DNA of 64,000 nt, from positions 1-64,000 of the forward strand of contig NZ_SMTG01000005.1 in the NCBI RefSeq assembly GCF_004358165.1. The letters are read 5' to 3'. The notes under the pieces are model-generated. The model did no database searches. It was not told the DNA's origin and saw only the letters and a list, made by a program, of their open reading frames with translations. Below are positions 47,461 to 55,298 of this stretch, piece by piece (within the stretch, counting starts at the first letter, position 1; the number at the start of each line of letters is the position of its first letter). This stretch comes from Luteimonas terrae (GTDB lineage: Bacteria; Pseudomonadota; Gammaproteobacteria; Xanthomonadales; Xanthomonadaceae). The position numbers and the translations under genes are program-made.

Positions 47461-48050
47461 ACCCGATGCGCCCGATGACCCGACTCGCCTTCGCACTGGC
47501 CGTGCTGCTGCCGTTGGCAGCCGCCGCGCAGCCCATGCCGGAGGGCGATGCGCAGATCCTGCAGCAGCGTCTGCAGGCGATCGACAGCAATCCGGACACC
47601 GCCGGCACCGCCGCCTACGAGCGTCTGCAGGCGCGCCAGTCGCTGGCGTCGCTGGTGAACGCACGCAGCAGCCAGCGCGCCGCCGCGCTGCAGATCGCAC
47701 AATGGCGCGTGGAAACGGCCGAGCTCGCAGCCCGGACCGAGGCCTCGCGCCGCGAGCTCACCCAGCTCGAGCGCGAGCGCAGTGCGCTGATCGTCGAGGC
47801 CAGCCGCCAGGACGCCGTGCGCGCCCGGCAGGAGGCCGAGCGCCTGCGCATCCAGGCGCAGATCCAGGCCGAGGAAGCCGCGCGCCTGCGTCTGGCGGCC
47901 GAAGAGGAAACCACCGCCCGCCAGCAGGCCGAGACCGTGCTGCAGGGCGTCGCCAGCGGGGAAGCCGCCAAGCTGCGGGCCGCGCGCCAGCGCGAGGCCG
48001 AGCTGCGTCGCCGCGAAGCCGAGCTGCTCAAGAGTCTCGAGCAGCCCTGA
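47457..48050 (+). CDS. Secreted coiled-coil protein paired with the DUF4398 lipoprotein
   Basis: A 197-residue protein with a signal peptide (MTRLAFALAVLLPLAAA-AQP). The mature region is almost entirely helical, rich in Ala/Arg/Glu/Gln with heptad-like spacing (LAARTEASRRELTQLERERS; EEAARLRLAAEEETTARQQA), indicating a long coiled coil of about residues 75-190. It overlaps the DUF4398 gene by ATGA, suggesting a two-protein envelope module. OmpA-like C-terminal domains often found in such partners are absent here, so it may be a truncated or accessory form. Confidence 0.75.
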   Translation: MNPMRPMTRLAFALAVLLPLAAAAQPMPEGDAQILQQRLQAIDSNPDTAGTAAYERLQARQSLASLVNARSSQRAAALQIAQWRVETAELAARTEASRRELTQLERERSALIVEASRQDAVRARQEAERLRIQAQIQAEEAARLRLAAEEETTARQQAETVLQGVASGEAAKLRAARQREAELRRREAELLKSLEQP

Positions 48051-48240
48051 GGGCGCGTTGTCCGGGGCGTGGTGCTCCGGTATGGCCTGCTGGCGGGTCT
48101 TCTCGCGAGAGGGCGCGCGCGGAACCGTGCCAGGTGCGCAGGGGTTTCTCGGAGCGCTCATCCGAGACGTGGTCGAGCGCCGTTCTCGGCGGTCATCGGC
48201 GCCGCCGAACGCGCACTGCCGCTGCCTCTTCATTCTGAAT

Positions 48241-48262
48241 CCAAGTGAAATCAATGACTTGG
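48241..48262. promoter_or_regulatory. Dyad CCAAGT-N10-ACTTGG
   Basis: Perfect 6-base arms separated by 10 bases (GAAATCAATG) give a 22-base symmetric site, in an AT-richer patch of an otherwise GC-rich gap. The spacing fits a dimeric regulator contacting two major grooves. No promoter boxes were clearly aligned with it. Confidence 0.35.
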
Positions 48263-48452
48263 GCGAAATTCGGCACGCTAGCCGCGTCGTAGCGCGCTTG
48301 GCCGCGGCTTCCGCTGGAAGCGTTTCAGCACCTGTCCGCGGCGCGCTTCGAAAATCGGACTTCGGCCTCTTGTCGACCCCGGACGGGAGGCGTAGGGTCG
48401 GTTGTCCGGGTGGCACCGACTCCTTCCGCCATCCGGTCAACGAGCCAGGCCG

Positions 48453-48557
48453 ATGACCGAGATGATCCCCCACCAGGCACGCGCGTACCGTCCACAGGAC
48501 GGCGGCGATGTCCTGATCGGATCGTCCGCCGACCATTTCTGGCTGCAGCCCACGTAG
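48453..48557 (+). CDS. Candidate 34-residue small protein of unknown function
   Basis: A short frame MTEMIPHQARAYRPQDGGDV continuing LIGSSADHFWLQPT. GC-rich third positions (about four in five codons) fit local coding use. Its stop (48555-48557) is immediately followed by a stem-loop with a T-rich tail, as expected for a transcript that ends there. The ribosome site is weak. It might be a small protein, a peptide precursor or part of a non-coding transcript. I recognise no family. Confidence 0.3.
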   Translation: MTEMIPHQARAYRPQDGGDVLIGSSADHFWLQPT

Positions 48558-48593
48558 CGCCCCTGCCGTCCCCGGTGGGGGCGTTCGTTTTTT
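48558..48593 (+). terminator. Rho-independent terminator upstream of the YdcH-like gene
   Basis: CGCCCC (48558-48563) pairs with GGGGCG (48578-48583), and an inner CCG/CGG can extend the fold. TTCGTTTTTT follows (48584-48593). It lies only 17 bases before the start of the next gene and right after the 34-codon frame. Confidence 0.65.
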
Positions 48594-48610
48594 CCTGTCA
48601 GGAGGATCCA

Positions 48611-48832
48611 ATGTTCGAAGCGCAATCGCAGACCGAACTCGAAGAGATCATGAAAGGAAACGTCGAGTTCCGGCAGCTCTACTACCGGCACAAGGAACTG
48701 GACAAGAAGGTGCTGAATGCGGAGCTCGGCGTGTTCGCCGTCGACGAGACCACGCTGTCGCAGATGAAACGCGAGAAGCTGGCCGCCAAGGATCGACTGA
48801 CCCAGATGTACGACCAGATGCAGAAACACTGA
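48611..48832 (+). CDS. YdcH-family (DUF465) small protein
   Basis: A 73-residue, wholly helical cytoplasmic protein. The DUF465 pattern EFRQLYYRHKELDKKVLNAE, then LSQMKREKLAAKDRLTQMYD, is clear. Function in the family is unknown. An AGGAGG-type ribosome site with 7-base spacing supports the ATG at 48611 and strong translation. A terminator immediately upstream implies the promoter must lie in or around that hairpin, or that read-through feeds it. Confidence 0.85.
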   Translation: MFEAQSQTELEEIMKGNVEFRQLYYRHKELDKKVLNAELGVFAVDETTLSQMKREKLAAKDRLTQMYDQMQKH

Positions 48833-48939
48833 GTTCGGCTGTCGCGGGCGGTGGCGGCCATCCTCGTCGGTCGCCATCGCCCGCGGATGTTGCGGGCGGA
48901 TGCGATAATCGGACCATCCCGCCGCACTCCGGATACGCA

Positions 48940-50316
48940 ATGCCGATCGCCCAGTCCGTTCTCGACCTCATCGCCGACACGCCCATCGTGCGTGCCCACC
49001 GTCTCGATGCGGGTCCCTGCGAACTCTATTTCAAGCTCGAAAGCCAGAATCCCGGCGGTTCGATCAAGGACCGTATCGGCCTGCGCATGATCGAGGCGGC
49101 CGAGGCGCGCGGCGACATCCAGCCCGGCGCCACCCTCGTGGAAGGTACCGCGGGCAACACCGGCATCGGGCTGGCGCTGGTGGCCCAGCAGAAGGGCTAC
49201 AAGCTGATCCTCGTGGTCCCGGACAAGATGAGCCGGGAGAAGATCTTCAATCTCAAGGCGATGGGCGCCGAGGTCGTGCTGACCCGCTCCGACGTCGCCA
49301 AGGGCCATCCCGAGTACTACCAGGACCTCGCCGAGCGCATCGCGCGCGAGACCCCCGGCGCCTACTTCATCAACCAGTTCGGCAATCCCGACAACCCGGC
49401 CGCGCACGAGCATGGCACCGGCCCGGAAATCCTGCGGCAGATGGCCGAGGTGGGCGGGCTGGACGCAATCGTCTTCGGCTGCGGCAGCTCGGGCACCATG
49501 ACCGGCCTGTCGCGCTGCTTCGCCAAGGACGCGCCGGACGTGGAGCTGGTGCTGGCCGACCCGGTCGGTTCGATCCTCGCCGAATACATCAACGACGGCG
49601 TGCTCAACGACAAGTCCGGCAGCTGGATGGTCGAGGGCATCGGCGAGGACTTCCTGCCGGGCATCTCGGACTTCTCGCGGGTGAAGCAGGCCTATGCGAT
49701 CAGCGACAAGGAAAGCTTCCTGGCCGCGCGCGAACTGCTGCGCGCCGAGGGCATCCTCGGCGGCTCGTCGACCGGCACCCTGCTGGCGGCCGCGCTCAAG
49801 TTTTGCCGCGCCCAGACCACGCCGAAGAAGGTGCTGGTGTTCGTCTGCGACACCGGCAACAAGTATCTGAGCAAGCTCTACAACGATTACTGGATGCTCG
49901 ACAACGGCTTCATCGAGCGCGAGCAGCACGGTGACCTGCGCGACCTGATCCTGCGCCCGTACTCGCGTCGCGACACGGTGGTACTGGCGCCGACCGACCT
50001 GCTGGTCACCGCCTACCAGCGCATGAAGCTTTACGAGATCTCTCAGCTGCCGGTGATGGAGGGCGACCGCATCGTCGGTATCCTCGACGAAAGCGACGTG
50101 CTGCTGCACGTCTACGGCGACGAGGCGCGCTTCCGCGAGCCGGTGTCTTCGGCGATGGTCAGCAAGCTCGACTTCCTCGACGTCAAATCGCCGGTCGAGG
50201 CCCTGCTGCCGGTGTTCGACCGCGGCCAGGTGGCCATCGTGACCAGCGGCGAGAATTTCCTCGGGCTGATCACCCGGATCGATCTGCTCAATTACCTGCG
50301 CCGCCGGGTCAACTGA
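48940..50316 (+). CDS. Cystathionine beta-synthase (PLP enzyme with CBS domains)
   Basis: A 458-residue fold-type II PLP enzyme. Residues about 1-320 hold the catalytic core: ESQNPGGSIKDRIGLRMIEA with the PLP lysine, VEGTAGNTGIGLALVAQQKG for phosphate and substrate binding, and CGSSGTMTGLSRCFA. A C-terminal CBS pair (about 335-458, with LLVTAYQRMKLYEISQLPVM and ILDESDVLLHVYGDEARFRE) follows. It condenses serine and homocysteine to cystathionine, or acts as a cysteine synthase. The partial gene at 63898 is the likely transsulfuration partner; the 13.6-kb type II secretion block lies between. Confidence 0.92.
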   Translation: MPIAQSVLDLIADTPIVRAHRLDAGPCELYFKLESQNPGGSIKDRIGLRMIEAAEARGDIQPGATLVEGTAGNTGIGLALVAQQKGYKLILVVPDKMSREKIFNLKAMGAEVVLTRSDVAKGHPEYYQDLAERIARETPGAYFINQFGNPDNPAAHEHGTGPEILRQMAEVGGLDAIVFGCGSSGTMTGLSRCFAKDAPDVELVLADPVGSILAEYINDGVLNDKSGSWMVEGIGEDFLPGISDFSRVKQAYAISDKESFLAARELLRAEGILGGSSTGTLLAAALKFCRAQTTPKKVLVFVCDTGNKYLSKLYNDYWMLDNGFIEREQHGDLRDLILRPYSRRDTVVLAPTDLLVTAYQRMKLYEISQLPVMEGDRIVGILDESDVLLHVYGDEARFREPVSSAMVSKLDFLDVKSPVEALLPVFDRGQVAIVTSGENFLGLITRIDLLNYLRRRVN

Positions 50317-50461
50317 GCAGGCGCACGACAGTCCGGCACCGATGTGTCGAAGTGCTGGAATGACCGGAGTCGGCTTCCCGGATAATGCACACTGCCGCAA
50401 CTTGGCATCGGTTTTCTTTTTCGACGTCTGATATGCCCAACGGGTCTAGCGATACTTCTCA

Positions 50462-52198
50462 ATGAACGCTGCTGCATCTACTCTCGATCGCCATCAGGAA
50501 CGCCGTCGCTTGGGGGAGATCCTGGTTGAGCGCCAGATCGTATCCGTCGCCGATGTATCCAAGGCGCTGGCGTTCCAAGAGCAGTTCGGAGGGCGACTCG
50601 GCAGTGTGCTGGTTCGGCTGGGTGCTCTATCGGAAGAGACACTGATCGCAACTTTGGCCGATCAGTTGCAGATGCCGGTCCTGCAGGGCGACGAATGGCC
50701 GGAAAGCGGTGACACGATTCGTGAGACGCTAGAGTCGTCCGGCTTCGATTTGGGTTGGTGGCATGAGAGTGGTGTCGTTGCGTGGGTGGGTCCGTCACAA
50801 GCCTCCAGCCAGCCTGACGCACTGCTCGTCGTTGCACGCGATCCGCTCGATCCATTGATCAACGAGGCACTCGAGCATGCCTTCGCGCAACGCGCATGGT
50901 CATGGCGGCTTGCACAGGGCCAGGATGTGGATCGATTGCTGGAGATGTGCAGCAATCGGCGGCGTCACGGTGATGCACCGTGGGACGATGAGGATGTCAG
51001 TCATCTGAGGGAGCTGGCCGAAGAGGCCCCGGTCATCGAACTGGTCAATAACATTCTCGCGCAGGCGATGGATCAGCGTGCCTCGGACATCCATATCGAG
51101 CCCGAAGAACAGGTCTTCCACATCAGACTGCGGATCGACGGCATTCTTCACACACGAATGACATTGCCAGCAAGCCGGTATCCGGCGGTTGCATCGCGTG
51201 TCAAATTGATCTCCGGCATGGACATCGCCGAACGCCGTCTGCCGCAGGATGGTCGTTTAGGAACCCGGGTGAGCGGGCAAGAGGTCGATGTCCGAGCCTC
51301 CGCGGTGCCCGCAGTCCATGGGGAGTCGATCGTACTGCGTTTGCTCCCCAAAGAGCGGCAGGACCTCGGTCTGGAAAAGCTAGGGTTCTCGCAGCGGGAC
51401 ATCACACTGTTCCGGACGTGGGCGAAGGAGCCACACGGCATCGTGTTGGTGACCGGTCCGACCGGTTCGGGCAAGTCCACGACGCTCTACGCCACGTTGG
51501 AGGAAATGAACCAGCGCGATCGCAAGATGATCACCGTCGAAGATCCGGTCGAATACCAGGTATCGGGTGTAACCCAGATCCAGGCGAATGCCGAGATCGG
51601 CTATACGTTCGCCAGGGCGCTGCGTGCCATTCTGCGACAGGATCCCGATGTGATCATGATCGGCGAGATCCGCGATCTCGAAACCGCCGAGATCGCAGTG
51701 CAGTCCGCGTTGACCGGCCATCTCGTGCTGTCCACGCTCCACACCAACGATGCGGTCAGTGCGTTTACCCGGCTGATCGATATGGGGGTCGAGCCGTTTC
51801 TCGTGGCGACGAGCGTTCGCGCCGTACAGGCGCAGCGTTTGGTCCGACGGCTGTGCCCGCATTGCAGTCAGCCGGCAGACGTGTTGCCCGCCGTGCGCCA
51901 GCTCGTCGCGACGCGGGCGGCACCGGGCGCAGCGGCCGACTGGCGTCGGGCTGTCGGTTGCGGGCGCTGCCAGGGCACGGGATATCGCGGGCGATTGGGA
52001 ATCTACGAGCTCGTCGACGTCACACCGGAGTTGCAGGAGCTCGTGCTTGCCTCCGCGACGGCCGAGAAGATGCGCGCGCTCGCGAGCGAGCAGGGGGCCC
52101 GTTCGCTCCGTGAGGACGGGCTGCTCAAGGCGATGGCGGGCATGACGACCGTCGACGAAGTCATCCGGGTCACGGGCGGCGCGGTGGCGGATGGCTGA
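50462..52198 (+). CDS. gspE: Type II secretion ATPase GspE (XpsE-like)
   Basis: A 578-residue cytoplasmic ATPase that drives pseudopilus assembly. The N-terminal domain (about 15-170) is the xanthomonad-type N1 region with GEILVERQIVSVADVSKALA; then VIELVNNILAQAMDQRASDI, Walker A GPTGSGKSTTLYATL (about 332-346), the Asp box ITVEDPVEYQVSGVTQIQ, Walker B DPDVIMIGEIRD and the His box TGHLVLSTLHTNDAVSAF. A zinc-type CPHC (about 465) and CGRC (about 500) pair is present. Codon use in this gene is visibly less GC-biased than its neighbours. It is the first gene of the operon. Confidence 0.95.
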   Translation: MNAAASTLDRHQERRRLGEILVERQIVSVADVSKALAFQEQFGGRLGSVLVRLGALSEETLIATLADQLQMPVLQGDEWPESGDTIRETLESSGFDLGWWHESGVVAWVGPSQASSQPDALLVVARDPLDPLINEALEHAFAQRAWSWRLAQGQDVDRLLEMCSNRRRHGDAPWDDEDVSHLRELAEEAPVIELVNNILAQAMDQRASDIHIEPEEQVFHIRLRIDGILHTRMTLPASRYPAVASRVKLISGMDIAERRLPQDGRLGTRVSGQEVDVRASAVPAVHGESIVLRLLPKERQDLGLEKLGFSQRDITLFRTWAKEPHGIVLVTGPTGSGKSTTLYATLEEMNQRDRKMITVEDPVEYQVSGVTQIQANAEIGYTFARALRAILRQDPDVIMIGEIRDLETAEIAVQSALTGHLVLSTLHTNDAVSAFTRLIDMGVEPFLVATSVRAVQAQRLVRRLCPHCSQPADVLPAVRQLVATRAAPGAAADWRRAVGCGRCQGTGYRGRLGIYELVDVTPELQELVLASATAEKMRALASEQGARSLREDGLLKAMAGMTTVDEVIRVTGGAVADG

Positions 52199-53399
52199 TC
52201 GGCTTGCTTTCCGCTACGAGGCGGTGGATCGCGCAGGCAAGAAGGTCAGCGGGACCCTTGACGCAGGCGATGATGCCGAAGCCGCGCGACTGCTGGTGCA
52301 GCAGGGGCTCACCCCTTACGCGCTCAAAGCCGCCGGAGGGGGTTTCCGTTCACCGCGTCGGCGCAAAGCCTCGGTCCGCGAGCTGCAACTCGTGCTGCAG
52401 GAGTTCACAACCCTGCTCGAGTCCGGCGTCGGGCTCGTGACGTCCTTGTCCTCACTTGCGAAGTCCAGCCACCATCCGGCACTGACTGCAGCGTTTTCCC
52501 AGATGGAGAAGACGGTCCGTCGTGGCGAAAGCTTCAGTACCGCCCTGCGCGAGTCGAAGCTTCCCGTACCCGAGTATCTCCATCAACTGGTCCATGCGGG
52601 CGAGGCGACAGGTCGTCTCGCCGAATCGATTCGCGGCGGCGTCGAGCAGTTCGAGTACGACCAGCGCGTACGTCAGGAGGTGACGGGCGCGATGATCTAT
52701 CCGCTGGTCTTAGTGCTGTCTGGCGTCGCGGCAGTGGGCATCATCTTCGTCTGGGTCGTGCCCAGGTTCGGCAGCCTGCTGACGCAGCACGGGGATGCGA
52801 TGCCCGCACTTTCCCGGTGGACCATCGCGACCGGCGTCTGGCTCAGCGCACACATATGGTGGGTACTCGGAGCGGTGGCGGCGATCGCGATTCTCGCTCG
52901 TACGCTTCTGAAAGCCCCCGGCGTTCTGGATGGACTCGCAGAGCGCGCGTCCCGGCTCCCGGTCGTCGGCACGTGGTTGATCGAGGCGGAAGTCGGGCGT
53001 TGGGCGAGCACATTGGCGGCGCTGCTGGCAGGGCGTGTGGAGTTGATCCGGGCGCTGGGGCTTTCCGCCGCTTCGGTACGCATGGCCTTTCTGCAGGAGC
53101 GACTTGCCGCCGTCGCGCGTTCCGTCAAAGGTGGCGCCACCCTTTCCGCCGCGCTGCGCGAGCACCGGGCGCTCAATCCCACCGGCTATGACCTGGTCGC
53201 AGTCGGAGAGGCCAGTGGCGAGTTGCCTAAGCTGCTCGCAGCACTGGCCCGGCTGTATGAGACAATCGGACGTGATCGCATGAAGCGCGCCTTGCAGTTG
53301 ATGGAGCCGCTAGCCATCATCGTCATCGGAGTCGTCGTCGGCACAATCATGACTGCGATCATCCTTGCTATCACCAGTGTCAACGACGTGCCTTTGTGA
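52191..53399 (+). CDS. gspF: Type II secretion inner-membrane protein GspF
   Basis: A 402-residue membrane platform protein with two T2SSF domains and about three transmembrane helices. Seen: LAFRYEAVDRAGKKVSGTLD at the start, LQLVLQEFTTLLESGVGLVT, YPLVLVLSGVAAVGIIFVWV, and the second domain GRWASTLAALLAGRVELIRA with the final helix MEPLAIIVIGVVVGTIMTAI. It overlaps gspE by 8 bases. It contacts GspE and the GspL-GspM complex. Confidence 0.94.
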   Translation: MADRLAFRYEAVDRAGKKVSGTLDAGDDAEAARLLVQQGLTPYALKAAGGGFRSPRRRKASVRELQLVLQEFTTLLESGVGLVTSLSSLAKSSHHPALTAAFSQMEKTVRRGESFSTALRESKLPVPEYLHQLVHAGEATGRLAESIRGGVEQFEYDQRVRQEVTGAMIYPLVLVLSGVAAVGIIFVWVVPRFGSLLTQHGDAMPALSRWTIATGVWLSAHIWWVLGAVAAIAILARTLLKAPGVLDGLAERASRLPVVGTWLIEAEVGRWASTLAALLAGRVELIRALGLSAASVRMAFLQERLAAVARSVKGGATLSAALREHRALNPTGYDLVAVGEASGELPKLLAALARLYETIGRDRMKRALQLMEPLAIIVIGVVVGTIMTAIILAITSVNDVPL

Positions 53400-53860
53400 G
53401 CCTTATGTCACACATGCAATCCGCTTCCGTCCCCCGCCGTGAGCAGTCGGGTTTTACGCTGCTGGAAATGCTCGTCGTGCTGGTGCTTATCGGTCTGATC
53501 GCCAGCCTGGTGGGGCCTCGCCTGTTCAGTCGTGTCGACAGTTCCAAGGTGCAGGTCGCCGAAACGCAAGTGCGGCTTCTGCGAGGCGCCATCGAGACCT
53601 ATCGGCTTGAAGTGGGGCGTGTGCCGTCCGCGGAGGAGGGACTCGCCGCGCTTTCCAGCCCGCCCGCGGATGAGCGGGCGCGGGCGCGGTGGCGTGGCCC
53701 GTACCTCGACGAGGCGGTGCCTGCGGATCCCTGGGGCAATCCGTACCGGTACTCGGTCCCGGGGCGTGACGGTATGCCGTTCGCAATCTATTCGCTCGGA
53801 GCCGACGGTGAGCCGGGAGGCGAGGGCAACGATGCGGACATCGGTTTTCTGCCTCCCTGA
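53396..53860 (+). CDS. gspG: Major pseudopilin GspG
   Basis: A 154-residue pseudopilin. A short basic leader ends at Gly19, with cleavage before Phe (SGFTLLEMLVVLVLIGLIAS), and Glu at position +5 is present. The C-terminal globular part has GRVPSAEEGLAALSSPP and WRGPYLDEAVPADPWGNPYR, the calcium-binding family pattern. Start GTG at 53396 overlaps the gspF stop; an ATG at 53405 is an equal alternative. It forms the pseudopilus shaft. Confidence 0.94.
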   Translation: MSLMSHMQSASVPRREQSGFTLLEMLVVLVLIGLIASLVGPRLFSRVDSSKVQVAETQVRLLRGAIETYRLEVGRVPSAEEGLAALSSPPADERARARWRGPYLDEAVPADPWGNPYRYSVPGRDGMPFAIYSLGADGEPGGEGNDADIGFLPP

Positions 53861-54263
53861 TCCCACGGGCTCGCGTGGCGTCGATGTCTCGGGGTTTTCA
53901 CTTCTCGAGATGCTGGTGGTCCTGACTCTAGTGTCGATCATGGTGGCGCTGATCGCCCCTCGTCTCGCGAATACGGTTCAGGCCATCCAGGTTAGCGGAG
54001 ATCGCGCGGAGACCGTGCGTCAGATCGAGCGTCTTCCGCTGCTCGCGCGCACTGCCGGACTGGACCTGAGATTCGGGCCGGGCCAGCTGATCGCGCATGA
54101 GGGCGTCGCGATTCCGGAGGGCTGGACCCTGACGGCCTTGACGCCGTTACGCGTCGCCGCGAACGGCATCTGCTCCGCCGCGAAGGTGCGTGTCACGGGT
54201 GCGGGCGTGACCGAAGAATGGAGCATTGGTGCTCCCGATTGCCGGGTCGCCGGCCATGCATGA
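53832..54263 (+). CDS. gspH: Minor pseudopilin GspH
   Basis: A 143-residue pseudopilin. The leader ends VSG, with cleavage before FSLLEMLVVLTLVSIMVALI and Glu at +5. The globular domain is short and diverges from other species, as usual for GspH (TEEWSIGAPDCRVAGHA at the end). It overlaps gspG by 29 bases. It sits at the pseudopilus tip or shaft interface. Confidence 0.87.
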   Translation: MRTSVFCLPDPTGSRGVDVSGFSLLEMLVVLTLVSIMVALIAPRLANTVQAIQVSGDRAETVRQIERLPLLARTAGLDLRFGPGQLIAHEGVAIPEGWTLTALTPLRVAANGICSAAKVRVTGAGVTEEWSIGAPDCRVAGHA

Positions 54264-54678
54264 AAAGCGGGGGCAGGTGGGGTTCTCGCTGCTCGAAGCG
54301 ATTGTGGCGCTGACCATTCTTGCCACGGCCGGCCTGGCCCTGTTTGCGGCCATGAACCAGTCGGTGCAGATGGCACAGCGCGTGGAGCAGGCGAGGTTGG
54401 CCGACTCGGCCGTCCGCAACGCGATGGCCTGGATGGAGACGGTCAATCCCGCGTTGGCGCCTTCGGGCGAGCAGCGGTTGGGCGACGTGGATCTGCGTTG
54501 GCAGTCTGAACTGGTCGAACCGAGTCGCAACTCCATGACGGGGCATCTGCAGGCGGGTCTGTTCGAGGTCGGCCTCTACACCGTGACGCTCGATCTGAGG
54601 CGGGATGGCCAGCTGCTGACGACGACGCAGATCCGTCGCGTGGGGTATCGGCAAGTCCGTGAGCCCGATCGTCTATGA
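54256..54678 (+). CDS. gspI: Minor pseudopilin GspI
   Basis: A 140-residue pseudopilin. The leader MHEKRGQVG is cleaved before FSLLEAIVALTILATAGLAL (Glu at +5). The ATG at 54256 gives a 9-residue leader and overlaps gspH by 8 bases. GspI starts assembly of the tip complex with GspJ and GspK. The C-terminal part (LFEVGLYTVTLDLRRDGQLL) matches the GspI fold pattern. Confidence 0.9.
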   Translation: MHEKRGQVGFSLLEAIVALTILATAGLALFAAMNQSVQMAQRVEQARLADSAVRNAMAWMETVNPALAPSGEQRLGDVDLRWQSELVEPSRNSMTGHLQAGLFEVGLYTVTLDLRRDGQLLTTTQIRRVGYRQVREPDRL

Positions 54679-55298
54679 GCGGCTATGTATCGCATCGGCC
54701 TGCTGTCCATCGCATGCGTGGCTTTACGCTGCTGGAGGCGGTGGTGACGCTGGTAGTAGTGTCGCTTCTGGTCGCGATACTCATGCAGTCGCTGAGTCAT
54801 GCGCTGAGTCTTCGCACGCGACTGCTGCGGGTGCAGGCGGAAGCGCGGACGGATTTTCTGCAGGAGGCCTGGTTTCGAGAGGCCGTCGGTGCCGCACAGG
54901 CCGACTTCGACAACGCGCTCGGCAATCTCGAAGGACGCGTCGATCAGCTGGAGTACGCGACGCCTGTTCCGCTGGTCGCGCAAGGCATGTCGCGTGCGCG
55001 GTGGTGGATCTCGGGACGGGGCGATGCGCAATCGCTGCACTATGCCGACAGTGCCGTCGCCGACATGGTGATCGTGGCCGGCCCGCTGCGCGATGCCCGG
55101 TTCGCGTATCTCGGTCTTGACGGCCTGTGGCGCGAAAGCTGGACGCCTGCACCCGATGACCCGGAGCGGTTGCCGAAGCTGGTCCGCTTCGAGGCAGTTA
55201 CAGATCGGGGCGTGCTGTACTGGCTCGTGCCGTTGCTGGCCGACCCCATTCCCCCCAGCCAGTTGCGCACAGATGAACTCGAAGCCAGTGGCATCTAG
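54675..55298 (+). CDS. gspJ: Minor pseudopilin GspJ
   Basis: A 207-residue pseudopilin. The leader ends at RMRG before FTLLEAVVTLVVVSLLVAIL (Glu at +5). The longer C-terminal domain (FLQEAWFREAVGAAQADFDN) fits GspJ. It overlaps gspI by four bases (ATGA). It is part of the tip complex with GspI and GspK. Confidence 0.9.
   Translation: MSGYVSHRPAVHRMRGFTLLEAVVTLVVVSLLVAILMQSLSHALSLRTRLLRVQAEARTDFLQEAWFREAVGAAQADFDNALGNLEGRVDQLEYATPVPLVAQGMSRARWWISGRGDAQSLHYADSAVADMVIVAGPLRDARFAYLGLDGLWRESWTPAPDDPERLPKLVRFEAVTDRGVLYWLVPLLADPIPPSQLRTDELEASGI

Larger units (their letters stand above)
48051..48610. other. 560-bp intergenic region with dyad, mini-ORF and terminator
   Basis: The stretch between the coiled-coil gene and the YdcH-like gene has no long convincing gene. 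It holds a dyad CCAAGT-N10-ACTTGG (48241-48262) in a locally AT-richer patch, a 34-codon ORF (48453-48557), a stem-loop with T-rich tail (48558-48593) and a strong AGGAGG ribosome site (about 48600) for the next gene. A 132-codon frame at 48058-48456 overlaps but lacks coding character. Confidence 0.6.

Noticed and set aside
48058-48456. 132-codon frame in the gap before the YdcH-like gene
   Set aside because: TTG start, no ribosome site, Arg/Ser-rich composition and no recognisable domain.
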